The notes: generated by a model from the letters alone, not told the origin. A DNA stretch of 64,000 bases from Montifringilla adamsi (GCA_017590115.1 JAGGNK010013558.1:11893752-11957751), one strand, 5' to 3'; shown: positions 38,943 through 50,243, numbered from the stretch's first letter. Numbers and translations are program-made.

Positions 38943-40241
38943 CTGAATGCAGCACAGGAGACACAGGATTAACTTCAGACAGAGGCAGTAATGCCCTGTA
39001 GATCTTTTTTGTCTTCCAGTTATTGGCAGGATGGCTCTAAAGAGCTGATATGCCCTGAATCAGAGTCAGGATATTAGCCTGATTTCACTTTTGAGCTTTG
39101 GTGTAAAGCAGAAAACAAGAAACATTCGTAAGGATGAAATTCTGGCCCAGGTGAAGTGAGCAGGTGATTTCTCACTAGACACCAATGGGGCCACAGCTAC
39201 TCCTTAATTTGATTCTGTCTAGAGGCATAGAAAATATTTTTCCCAAGTCACTCAGATCCTTTTGTAGACGTCCTTACAGGCCCCATTGAGAATCCCTCTG
39301 TTGGTGCTGGAAAATCAATTAGCCACTTTCAGGAATCTCATTCAGCAAAGCTAACAGAGTAATTGGAGCTGCTCTCCTTGCATGTGCAGCCCAAACCCCC
39401 AGACGCTTCTGTGGCTGCTGAAGGAGACGCTGCCAAAAGCAAAAAGATTCTCCCTGGGAACTGGGTGCATCTAAATGGCTCCCTGGCTATTTCTTGCCAC
39501 AGTGGCTGTTAATGGTAGATTTCTGCTATGTTTGGGGAAAAAATGGCCATTACTTTTTCTACCTTCACCTCCTACTTCTTCCAGCTGGGGTACGAAGGCA
39601 CATGTCTCCTTGGTGCCCGAGGGGGTGGCCCTGGCAGGGGTGTCACAAGGGACACACAGTCATCCTTTCCCTTCAGCCTTATGGGAACATCATTTTGATA
39701 AGGTATGATGGAGGAGAGAAAAAGCCAAGGCTTGACCGGGAACAGCAGCTGATTTCTCTCAACTTCCTCACACAGACCCATAGGACTGCAGTGAGGCAGA
39801 AAATGGCCTTAATTTACCTGCTTCCACTCTGCAAAAGGCAGCTGACAAAAACCTTTGAGGCCATTTATTTTCCTCATTAATCCCAGACCAGTCTCAGCAG
39901 CCTCTTACATCACCTTTCAGATGTGAGTTCTTCTAAGCAATTAGTAATAAATATTAGAGTTCACAAACCCACTAATGCACCAATGGGATCTGGATCCCCT
40001 TCCACATGCTTCACTGCTTAGTCCTCACAACTCCAAGTGCATGGGTGTCCTTTTTGGCCAGCAATAACACAAACAATCCAGTGCATAGCTATGGAATAGT
40101 TGCCTCTGCACATCAGAGAAAGCTTGTGTTTTTTTTCAGACGCTCCAGCCATAATGAGGCATTAATGATCTGCTAAATGCAATGCAGAAGCCAAGCTGCA
40201 GTACAGCTATCCAAAACACCAGCCATGCAGCATGTACTCAC

Positions 40242-40322
40242 CTGGCATTATCGACAGCGAGATACTCCCTGGGATCTTCAGCCTCTCATTGTCTTTGCTC
40301 CTTTTCCAATAAACAAATCAGC
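40242..40322 (-). pseudogene. CEMIP2-like pseudogene exon with frameshift
   Basis: The acceptor is GGTTTCCAG and the donor GCCAG|GTGAGT. It reads ADLFIGKGAKT, and after a deletion near 40280-40288 continues in another frame with EDPREYLAVDNA. CEMIP2 has AGLFIDKGVKT...ADPREYLCLDNSAR. The unshifted frame meets a TGA immediately. Confidence 0.88.
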
Positions 40323-41330
40323 CTGGAAACCACACCAATTACTTTAGCAGATCTCTCAACAGGGACCAAAGATCGCAGATTTTATCAATGAGCTGGGCAG
40401 CCAGTGCGTGCAGGCACAGGAGCAGCAGCAGCCAGGGCTCTCCCTTGCCTTTCCCTTTCGGTGTCCCCTGGCACTGCTCAGCAGGACATTAGCACAGGAT
40501 GCAGCACGCTGAAGCCAGGACAGAGCCTGCCCTGCCATATGTTCTGCATCAGCATCTTGGGCTCTCTGCTGACCCAGAGCAAGGCTCTGAACTCCCACTC
40601 TCCCTCCCTCGCAGAAAGCAATAAGGGACCCTGCCAAGCTCTTGATAACTTTTTGGAAAAAGAGTGTTGTTAAGAATTAAGGCTTTAAATAAGGAGTGAT
40701 GAGTCCCCCGACAGTCAAAAGAGAACATGAGCTGCTGCAGCCAACTTACAGGCTTTGGGCTAGAGCAGCAGCTGCCATGGACCAAGAGGTAAAATATACA
40801 AAGCACAGCAAACAAAACCAATTTATATTGAGAATATTGAGAAATAAGTTTAAAATGCTTTTTATGTCTTACAGGTTATGTTTTCATGTCAACAGTATAT
40901 TTGGGGGAAAGTGTTTTTCTTGGAACTACCTTTGAATTTTTGGTCTCATTTTCCAGAGGTGATGAGCAGTTGTTGGCACAAATTACTTTCCCTCATCCCC
41001 TTACATCTTGGCATCACTGTGGTCAACAGCAGTGCTGAGAATCCTGCCTGTCTGTCCTTAAATCTCACTTAGAAGTAGGTGTACTCATAGCCTGGGCACA
41101 TTCCCTCTAACACAGCCACCCAAGTGAAGCTCCTGGAACGGGACCTCTACTCCCCTCAGCTCCCTCTTTAATATTCAGAACAAACAGGGCCCCCAAAAGT
41201 AGATTGTGTCTTGTTACAGTGTTAAAAAGCCCTTTATCAAAACGTGAGACACCCACAAGCACTCACAGAGCAGCACACACAGTCAGTGCCGTGCTGTTGT
41301 ATTGACAGAAACATAAAAACCATCACTTGC

Positions 41331-41454
41331 CTTGAAGCTGGAGTGGGCTCTGCTGTAAAACACTCCCAGGGGGGTGTTCAGCCTGTCCCTCTGGATATTT
41401 TCCCTCAGACTGTCTGGTGGGGACCCGGTGGAAGAGGCACCATATCCCAACATC
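41331..41454 (-). pseudogene. CEMIP2-like pseudogene exon with frameshift and GC donor
   Basis: The acceptor is CCCTTTTAG. The first frame reads DVGIWCLFHRVPT (family DAGIWYLFHKEPT), and the second reads TPLGVFYSRAHSSFK (family TPLGIFYNNRVHSNFK), so a frameshift lies at about 41370-41410. The donor is TTCAAG|GCAAGT, a GC-type site with otherwise perfect consensus. Confidence 0.9.
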
Positions 41455-42065
41455 CTAAAAGGGAAAGGGAGGTGTGAGAAATGGGGCACTGCAATCAGGG
41501 ACACAGGCTACCCTGGGAGTTTAGGTTTTCTCACTGTGCTGGCCAGATTTCTAACCTGAGCCTGTCCAACCTGTGGGACACACAGCAGCCCGTAACTCCT
41601 ACACCTCCCAGCTTAGCCTTTGGCACGCACTTGAGGTCCCCAGGGCACACACAAGGGTTTTAAAAATGCATTTATTGTGGGTAAAATTCAGGTGGTTTAT
41701 TAGAAAACAGTCCGGTCTGTACAGATATATAAAATACAAATATGTTTTGGGTAAACAGAAGAGATAATAATAAGGAGAGAGTATGTATTCAAATATGGAA
41801 ATATAAAATTTTATTGAGCAGTTAACTCTTAACTACTAATAAAAATCAATATTTTCAAAGAGATATCACACACTATTTCCTGGCATAATTGTAAGAGAAA
41901 TCAGTGGAGAAGTGTAGGCAAATATTTGTTCTTAACAAATGTTGCAAAAATACATATCCAAATTCTATGTCTTACTAAAAACTTATTGCTCTTGATATCA
42001 ATAAATAAGTGTAGAATATTTGGGAAGTGGAGGCAAAGCATGGCTCTGCCATTAAATGGTTTTAC

Positions 42066-42135
42066 CTGAGCACCAGGCGCTGCATTCTCTATTAAGTTGT
42101 TGTTTGGATTTGCAATCCAGAATGTGCTGACAGCC
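42066..42135 (-). pseudogene. CEMIP2-like pseudogene exon, intact
   Basis: The acceptor is GATTTTTCAG and the donor GCTCAG|GTAAAA. The open frame reads AVSTFWIANPNNNLIENAA, nearly identical to the family's AVSTFWIAHPNNNLINNAA. Confidence 0.93.
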
Positions 42136-43569
42136 CTGAAAAATCAAAATCAAAATGATCCTAAGCAGTTACCAAACAGGAAGGGATACATTTTCATAGC
42201 ACTGCCCTGGACTTGAGCCACAACTCTCCTATTGACTTTAAAACTCCACACAACCTTTTAATGACACTCTTTAAGGAAAATAAACCATCTAGTAATGTCA
42301 GACGTGGTCATTTATGGAGCCACATGCTGAACCTATTGTAAATTATATGTGAACGTTAACACAAAATCCATGCTCTGCTCAATGCAGCTGAAGGAAATCC
42401 AAGGGTTGGGGATTTTATTTTTAAGTTAAGAAGCTTTGGAAAATATCTGAAAAGCGAAACTTCTGGTCTGTTTTTTGAAACTTTAGGGGCAATGGCAGGA
42501 GTTAGGGATACTCTATGAATTTATGAAGCTTCTACATGAAAAAACAACCCAAATATTCTTGCAAGCCGCAAGTGGCCCATTAGGAAGAAGATTAAGGAGA
42601 GAAAATGTTGATGTTTGTCCCAGTAAGGAGTGTGTCTTCAGAGGAGAGATGAGTAGTGATACACACAGAAGCCAGATATAAATATAAATGCATCTGTTTT
42701 CTTATTTCATTGGATAACATCTTTTGCAAGTAAGTAATAAAGGTCATGTATGAAAACACTGCTAACCCTCTGTCACTGAGAGGTGCCTCCATCAGTCCTG
42801 GAGCTGACTCAAACTACAGGCAGTGTGCATCACTGTGGACTGGTCTTAAAACTACTCTGAGGAAGATTACATGCATAATTAAGGGGAAATTGCAGAATAC
42901 TGGATTTAAAAATACCCTCAGCTCTCAGAGAGAATATTTGATTCAGTGTCATACAGTAAATATCTACATAAAGATGCATAAAGATAAGTGTGTCTCACAT
43001 GATAAACCAACAAATCAGCATGGTTAATCTAGGAATTTTTATGACTGCAACATTTCCAAAATTAAATAAGATATTCTTTAAAATGCACCATGCAAAGTAA
43101 TTTATATTAACTAGATTCACGTTCTTTCTCCTCCATTCTCAGAAGGTGCAGGGCCACTTCTTTCCTGTAGTGACCATCTTGGGTAGAGATGGTATTTTAC
43201 TATTTCAGTCTATTTAATATTAATTGACATGCTCAGGGATATTGCATTAAACCCTAATTTGACCAAAAGGGCTTAGCACAAGCCTCCTTTGATGTACAGT
43301 CTTATGAAGATAAATTCAGAAATCCTTCTTTTAAATGTAAATACTAAATCAAGCTAGTTAAAATACCAGCTATTTGTTACTAAATCTTACAGAAACCTTA
43401 ACTTTGTACTCAAATGATCCCTGTCAGCATTTATATTCCCTCTTCAGGCATACAAAATTCCTGTTGACGTCAGTTATGTCTGTGCAAGACTGCAAGATTA
43501 ACTAATATTAACCTACTTCGTTATTTTTGTATGCAGAGGGATACTTGAAATAAATCCATTTTGTGGAAT

Positions 43570-43676
43570 CATATCCTGTAATTTCCCCTTGATGGGCTGC
43601 AACTGTACATAACATCTGGAGTCACAAACACTATAGTCCCCATAGGTCCAGCTCTGCTGGATTTCATTGTTTTCCT
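43570..43676 (-). pseudogene. Tentative CEMIP2-like pseudogene exon (KPGTLLPTD block)
   Basis: One minus frame reads GPMGTIVFVTPDVMYSC and then RGNY before a TGA, comparable to KPGTLLPTDRNNSMC...FGNY of CEMIP2. It sits between the firm 46.4-kb and 42.1-kb exons, where this block belongs. Exon ends are uncertain and no clean splice pair was found. Confidence 0.35.
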
Positions 43677-46352
43677 GGCAGTCACCCCTCAAACTTGTCA
43701 TCTGCTGCTCTTGTTTCTGCCTCAGTGAGGTGTCCAAAAGAGAGTTAACCATGAGGCACAACACAATGAGGCACACAGGTACCCAGTTCCTCCTGGCTGA
43801 GTGTTGGAAATCCACCAGGAGGATCCTACACATGGGTACAGCACCTTGGAGTGAGCCACAGGGACGGTGACAGAGAACTGACAGTGAGCATGTCCCTCCC
43901 AGCCAGCTGAGGCTTGGAAATACAAATAGGAAATGGATTTAGACAAAAATGCAAGCGTCCCTGCCAGCCTGCTAAGATCAGTAAGCCTGGCCACTTCCAC
44001 CCTCCCAAATGAAGGGCAGAAGGAGGCCATGGAAGACTAGCTTTGGACAGAAAACTGCAGCAACAAACTGCTCATTGTTTTAAACAGCATTTCAATTGTA
44101 GGGTTTCATTCTTCTGCATTTAGCTGCAGTTTAGCTAATTGTGTTTCAGAGGGCTGCCTGAAACTTGTAGCCAAAACCAGATTTTAGCTTCAATTAATAT
44201 GATCAGTCCCAGCTTCAGGCTTGCATGGCAGCTCTGAAAAGTTACACACATGAAACTGTAGTGACCACTCGCGTGACCAGGACTAATGTGATTTAAAGAT
44301 CACTTACATTTGCACTCAGAGATAAGTGTCCATGCCATCAGAACAAAACCCCAGTACCTGATCAATTCCAGCACATCACTGATAGAAAACCCAAACCTGG
44401 AAAAGCACCCACTTGCAGCACTGGCATTTTACTGTACGTGCCAGCACAAAACACTGTTCCCAGCACAAGCTGCAGCCTCGCTGCTGTGGCCAGCACCAGA
44501 TGATTAAGACACCTCCAAACACTGAATTATAAATAGTCCAGCAACACAATATTGGTGACCTTTATGCACTGCAACGTTAGCCGTGGCAGAGCCCAGCAGT
44601 CGGCACACGCCTGACATGTGCCCAGCACTGGGCGCATCCCAGCCTGCTCCCAGCCTCCCGAGGAACCCCAGCTGCTGCTGGCTCGCAAAGCAGCACAGCC
44701 TGGCACAGAGCAGCAGATGGAGAAGGGGAGTGCAGACAGCTCTGCATGACCCACACACAGTGGAGCACAAACCACCCTGGCAATGTACATCTAAAATTAC
44801 ATCCTCTAAAACCTCAGGATGGGAGGGGGGAAACCTCCTCTCTGGTTATCTCTGCCCCAAGGGCTGGAATTTCATGATCTGATGCTGAAGCAGGTGCCTG
44901 TCTGTGTTATTTAACTGCCTTGCTCTGATACACATGCTGCTCTCTGGAACTGCACATTATTTTAAATTCTTTTAAAGAAAGGCTGTTTATTACATTTTAA
45001 CTTAGCTACTCTTCATTTTAATGACTATAGATCAAAGCCACATGAGTCTTTCAAAGAATCACATGTTTAATCTTTACTATAAAATCTTCTCACTGAGTCA
45101 AGTGCTCCAAGCCCTCAGGGTCACCAGGGCTGGATCTCACTTGGATTATTGATTGCTCTATTGCTCCCCACACATGCAGATAAACCCTTGAGTACCTCCC
45201 TTCTGATAAAGAGCAAGACCATACACCATTCTTCTAAGGACCAATATTATCATAAGGCTTTTTGTTCATCCCAGACACATTACTTCAATTCCAGAGGTTT
45301 AATACCGAAGGGAAAGAAAGAAAGTTAAACTACATCTCCACATACTGGACAAGCCTCCTATCAACCTAAGGACTCTGTACTCAGAATTAGGCTCTACAGA
45401 CAGAGAAAATCACAAATATGAGAAGGCAATCAAAAATTTTCAGTGTCTGGACAATATAAATCAAGTTTAAGATACATGAAGAGTGCTCCTGTGTTGTACA
45501 GGTTCTATATTGCATTTTCATGAATACATTATTTCAGGGGACCCTTTCACACATGGAGCACATCTCTGTTCTGTGTCTTACAGAGCTTTTTCAGTCCTTA
45601 TAGGACTGAGAAAAAGTTGTCAGGAAAAACACAGGAGGTCAGGGAGTGTCAGCCTGAGCACCCACCCAGTGAATGAGGAAATGCTCACAGCCACCAAAAT
45701 ATCACTCAGGGGCCTGCAGAGCACACAGCAACTGGGCATGTTGGGACTGGAGCAGGAATCTCTCTTTTCCAGCTGGGACATGTATGGCTTTTGTTGTGAC
45801 TTTTTTGTCTAAGTTCAGAGTGCCCTTGTGAGGATCTAGGTCAAAGCCAAGTTCCTGAGGACTTTCCTGGCACTGAAGTGACCATTTGGGTCTGTTCTGT
45901 TCGTATTTCATTCCCTTTGTCACATGAACATTTTGGGATATATTTCATGTTACCCTGACTTGAACAAGCCCTGTCTTTTTTATCTCATTGCAAATTAAAA
46001 GTCCATTGCTTCAGTCAGCTCAATTAATACTTCACTGCTTTAATTTTAAATGAAAGTTCCCATTATCACAAACTGTCCAGAATTACTATGGCAAAGATTT
46101 CCCTGTATCTAATCACACTGTATCTGATCTGATAATATTAATTAGGCTGTGCTGAGAACCTGACATTTTTTTCAAACAGCTGCACTACCAGAGGAACAAT
46201 CCTAATTCAAACAAAGGCGAAGTCGGGACATTTCTTGGGAAAAAGATGCCTTATTTCAATATTCTGATCTCTCTTTGCATCACAGATGGCTCTTGCTATT
46301 TAGTCCTGACTATGCAAAGAACTGAACTTGTTACTAATAAAATGTCTCCTAC

Positions 46353-46548
46353 CAGAAGGCCATGAGTTCCACCCCAAGAAGCAGTGGTGATATCCAGGTT
46401 ATCAAGGAATGTTGGGTGTTCATATCCTCCTCTCTCATCCACATCCTCAGCCAGGTGAAAATGCACAGGGTAACTGCCCAGGATTTGCTGCCCCGTGCTT
46501 TTTTAGTTCCACTCCTGACATATGAACAGAGCTAAAATTCCTTAGGAT
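46353..46548 (-). pseudogene. CEMIP2-like pseudogene exon with frameshift and internal deletion
   Basis: The acceptor is GTCTCAACAG and the donor CTTCTG|GTAGGA. It reads FSSVHMSGVELKKHG (CEMIP2 FTSVHLSYVELKHMG). An extra T near 46470-46474 shifts the frame, after which YPVHFHLAEDVDERGGYE continues (family YPVHFHLCGDVDYKGGYR). The conserved HHSFSRCITVHG segment is shortened by about five codons. The unshifted frame stops at TGA shortly after the insertion. Confidence 0.92.
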
Positions 46549-47396
46549 CTGTTGAGACAAATGTAGATCCAGGTAAGGCATTACAATAGAAACACACACA
46601 AAAAGAAAAACAGGTTTGGGCTTTTTTTTCTCCTCTCTCATTAAGCAATATTTTTGCAGAGTGAAACACGGTCTGGTCCCAGGAGGAAGTGTGAGCTCCC
46701 TGTTTGCACCCACAGCAGCTCAGGACCTGCAGAGCCGTGTGCCAGCAGCTGCACACCTACGGGCACGGGGCTGCCAAGGAGCAGCTGCCAAGCAGCATGT
46801 GCAGTGTTTAGCAATAGCAGTGACAGACACGGGGCTCCTGCCAACTGCAGGAAGGGGGAGCATGTGCCACCAGGCTCTATTTCCTGGCAGCTTCTGCTGT
46901 GGAGTGATTTTAGCCCAGACCTGCACAGCTCCTCAGTTTCCAGTGCCTGGTGCAGGAGCAAATTTACACAAAGCCCCTGCAACAGCAGGACTGCACCCAG
47001 GGTGTGTGAGACAGCCAAGAGGAGGCAAAGCACAACAGGGAGGGACCCAGCACTTCTCTGAGCCAGGGAGCAGCAGGTTTGCTCTGCAGGAACCACAATT
47101 CCTTCAGTGATACCTCGTGAATTAGCTTTGCATGGGCCCTACTGACAGCAATGCTGCCAAAGAATCCCCTCGAAGGGAATCCCCTAGAAGGGCATGTTTT
47201 TGCAGACATAGTGAAGAAAGCGTCTCATTGCAAGTCTAGTTTTACAAGACAGGCTAAAAAATTTCCCCCCTTTTCACACACAAATATACTTTTTCCCACA
47301 CAGAGTGGTAATTTGATGATTTATATAATTTGTTTACAAACCAGGGAAGGAACTATCTGAAACCACCTATAAGCAAATGTATTAAAAATTACTCAC

Positions 47397-47563
47397 TTTA
47401 ATGTGCCCTCCAAATGTATGAAAAAGAGAAAAACCGGTGTTGATATTGTCCATAAAAGGAGACTTCCATTTCTTCTTGAATAAGTATATTTCTGGTCAGA
47501 AAAGAAACCTCTGCCTTATGTCAATATCTATGACTTCTCCAATGTGAAGACAAAGTAGGCTGC
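47397..47563 (-). pseudogene. CEMIP2-like pseudogene exon with two frameshifts
   Basis: The acceptor is TGTTTCCACAG and the donor ATTAAA|GTGAGT. Three frames are needed to follow the family: LHIGEVIDIDIR, then LTRNILIQEE, then TFGGHIK (CEMIP2 LHMGEIIDGVDMR, LTRNIVIQGE, TFGGHI). A base is missing near 47508-47513 and one is extra in a T run near 47418-47426. The exon joins in phase 0 to the 46.5-kb exon. Confidence 0.9.
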
Positions 47564-47919
47564 CTGTGGAAACAGGAAAACTTATTATTCAGGATGAACA
47601 CAGCATCTTTATTATTGAATTGTTCTGGGCAAATGCACACCTTTCATTAAAACATTCACCAAGTCTGGGGACATGCCAGTTGTTAGTATCTGATCCCAGA
47701 GGCTGCTACAAATGACTGCTGCCTCTGGTAAAACTTTCAAGCCCTGAAATAAAATTAGGGCCTTCAGATCTCACAAGCACCCTTGTGTTTATGGGACAAA
47801 AACTACTTAAAAAGGCAAGTAAATGTAAAATGTAAAAGACAAGACAATGTAAATATTTACCACAAATGAGTACCCTGATAAAAATATTTCATACCATCAG
47901 TTTTCACTTAATCTTTTTT

Positions 47920-48081
47920 CCTTGGCAAGAAAGGAGATTAAACTCTTCGGCCTGATGCATAAAATAATCTGTACTGGCAGTGATGACACCAGGTCACCAG
48001 GTAACCAACTTGTAACTTCATCCACCACATGAAGAATTATTCCTTTGGACTCTTCCACTTTAAATCCATTATGAGGCACAC
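47920..48081 (-). pseudogene. CEMIP2-like pseudogene exon with frameshift
   Basis: The acceptor is CATTTTTCAG. It reads NGFKVEE and VTSWLPGD (CEMIP2 SGFRVEV and VSSWKPGD). After a net one-base loss near 47986-47992 it continues ASTDYFMHQAEEFNLLSC (family ASTDYSMYQAEEFTLLPC). The 5' end joins in phase with WIKG of the previous exon. The donor is unclear (a GTGAAA or a GTATGA nearby). Confidence 0.9.
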
Positions 48082-48395
48082 CTGAAAAATGAAGCAATCA
48101 ATTATTTTTAAAGCTGCACGTGGCAGAATCATGCAATTAGATGAAGAGCATACTGATTTAATTTTGATCTAGATAACCCTTTGCATGATAGAAGTGCTCT
48201 AGCCATTAAATATGTCCAAAAAAATTGTAGAAAGCTAAAACATTACTTTGAGAGAGTACTTCTGTTAGCTTGGTCAACATCCACGTGAGCCAAAGACTAT
48301 GGTATGATTATCATTGCACTGTTCAGATTCACAGCAGCCACAGGAAAAGCAGAGCAAAGCAACAGAAGAGGAGAAATTCTCAGGGAAGACTGAAC

Positions 48396-48559
48396 CTTTT
48401 ATCCATCCACTGAAAGCAGTAAAACAGGTGCCGTCGTATATGAGGAAATCTATTTGGGCAATGGCCAACCCTGTTGTTCCATTCCCGTGATACTCCTGCT
48501 TATCTTCTGCTCTGGAAAGCTGATCCCCTCCGAGAATGCCCACCAGCGCCCGGGACTGC
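48396..48559 (-). pseudogene. CEMIP2-like pseudogene exon after the G8 exon, frame open
   Basis: The acceptor is CCGTCTCCTTCAG and the donor TAAAAG|GTTCAG. It reads ALVGILGGD, EYHGNGTTGLAIAQ and then FSGWIKG, comparable to CEMIP2 ALVGVIDGG, YENHSSGGKALAQ and YSEWIEG. The phases agree on both sides and no lesion is visible. Confidence 0.85.
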
Positions 48560-48685
48560 CTGAAGGAGACGGGGGAAGGAGCAAACCGGTGACATTCCGA
48601 GCCCTCCACCCCGCAGAGAACTTGGGCAGGAGGGAGCGCGCAGCATGGCCCAGCTCCCCTCCCTCTGGCACGGGTGGCCCGATGC

Positions 48686-48768
48686 ATCTTCCCCCCGGGT
48701 ACCCACCCGGGTACCCACCGCATCCCCGGGGTACCTGCCGCATCTTCCCCCCGGGTACCCGCCGCCCC
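48686..48768. repeat. GGGTACC-containing GC-rich tandem repeat
   Basis: Four imperfect units of the type GCATCTTCCCC..GGGTACCC lie in tandem within the short intron between the G8 exon and the next exon. Expansion here probably postdates the gene structure. Confidence 0.75.
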
Positions 48769-48870
48769 CCGCCCGCGGGCCCGGCCGAGCCCCGCTCCGC
48801 CCCTGGGTCGGGCAGAGCCCCCGGCAGCGCGGAGCTGTCCATGGTGGCTCCGCTCCCGCCCCCGCCTCAC

Positions 48871-49399
48871 CTGTAGCGCCGCCGGACGATGCCGCTGCTG
48901 CCCGAGCGCTCCCGCAGCAGCAGCCGCTTCTCCGGCGTGAGGCTGCCCAGGCCGAGTCCCCCAGGGTGGCCGCCACCACTCTGCCCGGGGCTGCGGGGCC
49001 AGGAAAGCGCTGAGCCCGGCCGCAGGTGCTGTGAACGCCCCGGCAGCAGCCGCGCCGTGCCGCCGTCCAGGAGGCGCAGGCTGAGCCCGCGGCTGCCCCA
49101 GCGCCTCTCGGAGGAGCCGGGGCCGTGGCGAAGCCAGCCGGGATGCAGCGTTCTGTCCAGGAGAGCCCGGCAGCCGTGAGGCTCCGGAAAGCCGCCGCGA
49201 CCCACGCCCACGAACCTCTGCCCGCAGCCCTCCGTGGCCGCCCCCTCGGCGGCTCGCCCGTGCAGCGGGCCGGTGGCCCGTGAGCCGTAGGGGCAGCGCT
49301 CCGAGCCGATGTGCAGCTCCCCGCCGGCGTGAATGAGGATGCAGAGGGCCCGCAGGGCGATGGGCGGCCCGTGGGGGCGGTCGGCGAACACCAGCTGCC
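48871..49399 (-). pseudogene. CEMIP2-like pseudogene G8-domain exon
   Basis: The acceptor is CCAGCCAG and the donor CTACAG|GTGAGG; the exon is 529 nt. The frame reads LVFADRPHG, GGELHIGSERCPYGS, FVGVGRGG and LLDRTLHPG, the core of the G8 domain shared by CEMIP, CEMIP2 and PKHD1-type proteins. Further on, family similarity changes frame three times: near 49037-49043, near 48986-48993 (where PGRVVAATLGDSA matches PGRIVAIAVGDSA), and near 48946-48951. Each step is one base short, so the sum restores the starting frame and the exon stays formally open. Conserved residues are also replaced, as in ELHG to EPHG. Confidence 0.9.
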
Positions 49400-49510
49400 C
49401 TGGCTGGCGAGGGGAGCGGAGGGGCTGGGGGCGCGCACCGCCGGGCCGGGAGGGGCCGGCAGGGCGGCCGGGACATCCCCGCAGCGCCCGGGCTCCGGGG
49501 CCCCGCTTAC

Positions 49511-49633
49511 CTCCGCGGCGGATGACGAGGGAGCGGAAGGCGACGGAGCCCTCGAGGCGCACGGCCGGACCACGGCAGGTGTCGGAGCCGGGTGGCCACG
49601 GGGAGAAGAGCGGGGCGGCATCCGGGCAGGGCC
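49511..49633 (-). pseudogene. CEMIP2-like pseudogene exon before G8
   Basis: The acceptor is CGTTTCTTGCAG and the donor CGGAG|GTAAGC. It reads CPD...PW.PG.D and then GSVAFRSLVIRRGG, the start of the mature ectodomain and G8 domain in CEMIP and CEMIP2. It joins in phase to the G8 exon (GG|QLVFAD). The preceding coding exon, with signal peptide or membrane anchor, is not identified; it may lie in or beside the sequence gap. Confidence 0.85.
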
Positions 49634-49676
49634 CTGCAAGAAACGGGCGGCGGCAGCGGCGGCGGGGGCGGCGGGG

Positions 49677-49699
49677 NNNNNNNNNNNNNNNNNNNNNNN
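49677..49699. other. Assembly gap (23 N)
   Basis: Unknown bases in the CpG island, between a GGCGG-rich stretch and the presumed N-terminal coding region. It signals poor sequence quality in this GC-rich area. Confidence 1.
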
Positions 49700-50131
49700 G
49701 GCCCATCGCTGCTCCACGGCGCGTCCCGCGGCGGCACCGGCACCGGGACCGTCTCCGGGTCCGGGTCCGGCGCGAAGGGCAGGCGGAGCCGCGGCTCCCC
49801 GGGGCTCCCCGCGGTCCCGCAGCCGCTACCTGCAGCCCGGGGCCGCCCCCGGCCGCAACACGTGCGCCGCAACTTTGCACGGAGCCGCCAAAAGGCACAT
49901 TTTGATTTGGATGTGATTTGGTTTCGTTGGGGGTTTTTTTGTTTTTTTCCTCCTTTTCCCCCTTCACTTAACGTCGCAACGGCGAAAGCAGAAGCCCCGT
50001 TCCCCCTCGGCACAGCCCGAGGCGGCGAGCAGCGCTCAGCAGCGCGGACAGAGGGAGCCGGCGCGGCGCAAACCCAGCGGCTGCTCGACGAGCGGCACCG
50101 CCGGCTTCCAAACTTCGCCGCAGACACTTAC

Positions 50132-50243
50132 CTGTCCCGACAGCGCCGAGCGTGGACTCTGCCCGCAGCCTCTCGGAGCTGCCGCACCGGGCGGGGCAGA
50201 CAGGGCAGGGGCAGGCAGGCGCAGGCAGCTCCCGCTCCGCCGC
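50132..50243 (-). pseudogene. Probable non-coding first exon of the CEMIP2-like pseudogene
   Basis: A strong donor (GGGACAG|GTAAGTG) lies about 110 nt downstream of the predicted start site set by the TATA box. The exon has no ATG, so it would be 5' UTR. The 5' end is estimated from TATA spacing. Confidence 0.5.

Larger units (their letters stand above)
6911..50243 (-). pseudogene. CEMIP2-like (third CEMIP-family) hyaluronidase pseudogene, complete locus
   Basis: A colinear minus-strand exon series follows the whole CEMIP/CEMIP2 architecture. It begins with CPD...PW.PG.D ahead of the G8 domain and passes through the PbH1-type beta-helix region. It ends at the C-terminal block containing KPSW and EYQCP. 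In living family members the product is a secreted (CEMIP) or type II membrane (CEMIP2/TMEM2) protein that degrades hyaluronan. Most exons keep consensus AG acceptors and GT donors with matching phases, so this is a former gene and not a retrocopy. Two in-frame stops and about a dozen single-base-type frameshifts in well conserved exons make it non-functional as a protein gene. Residues such as RTLPRN, SVTG and YPVHFHL resemble CEMIP2 more than CEMIP. An alternative is that the assembly is poor here, but the lesions also occur in ordinary-GC exons. Confidence 0.88.

Noticed and set aside
45790..45925. Minus-strand similarity to NLGLLTKPGTLLPTD and NYIPVPA
   Set aside because: It competes with the 43.6-kb candidate for the same block, has no convincing splice sites, and cannot be separated from chance.
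6911..50243. Interpretation as a functional CEMIP gene
   Set aside because: Similarity to CEMIP is too low for a bird orthologue, residues favour CEMIP2, and there are two in-frame stops plus many frameshifts.
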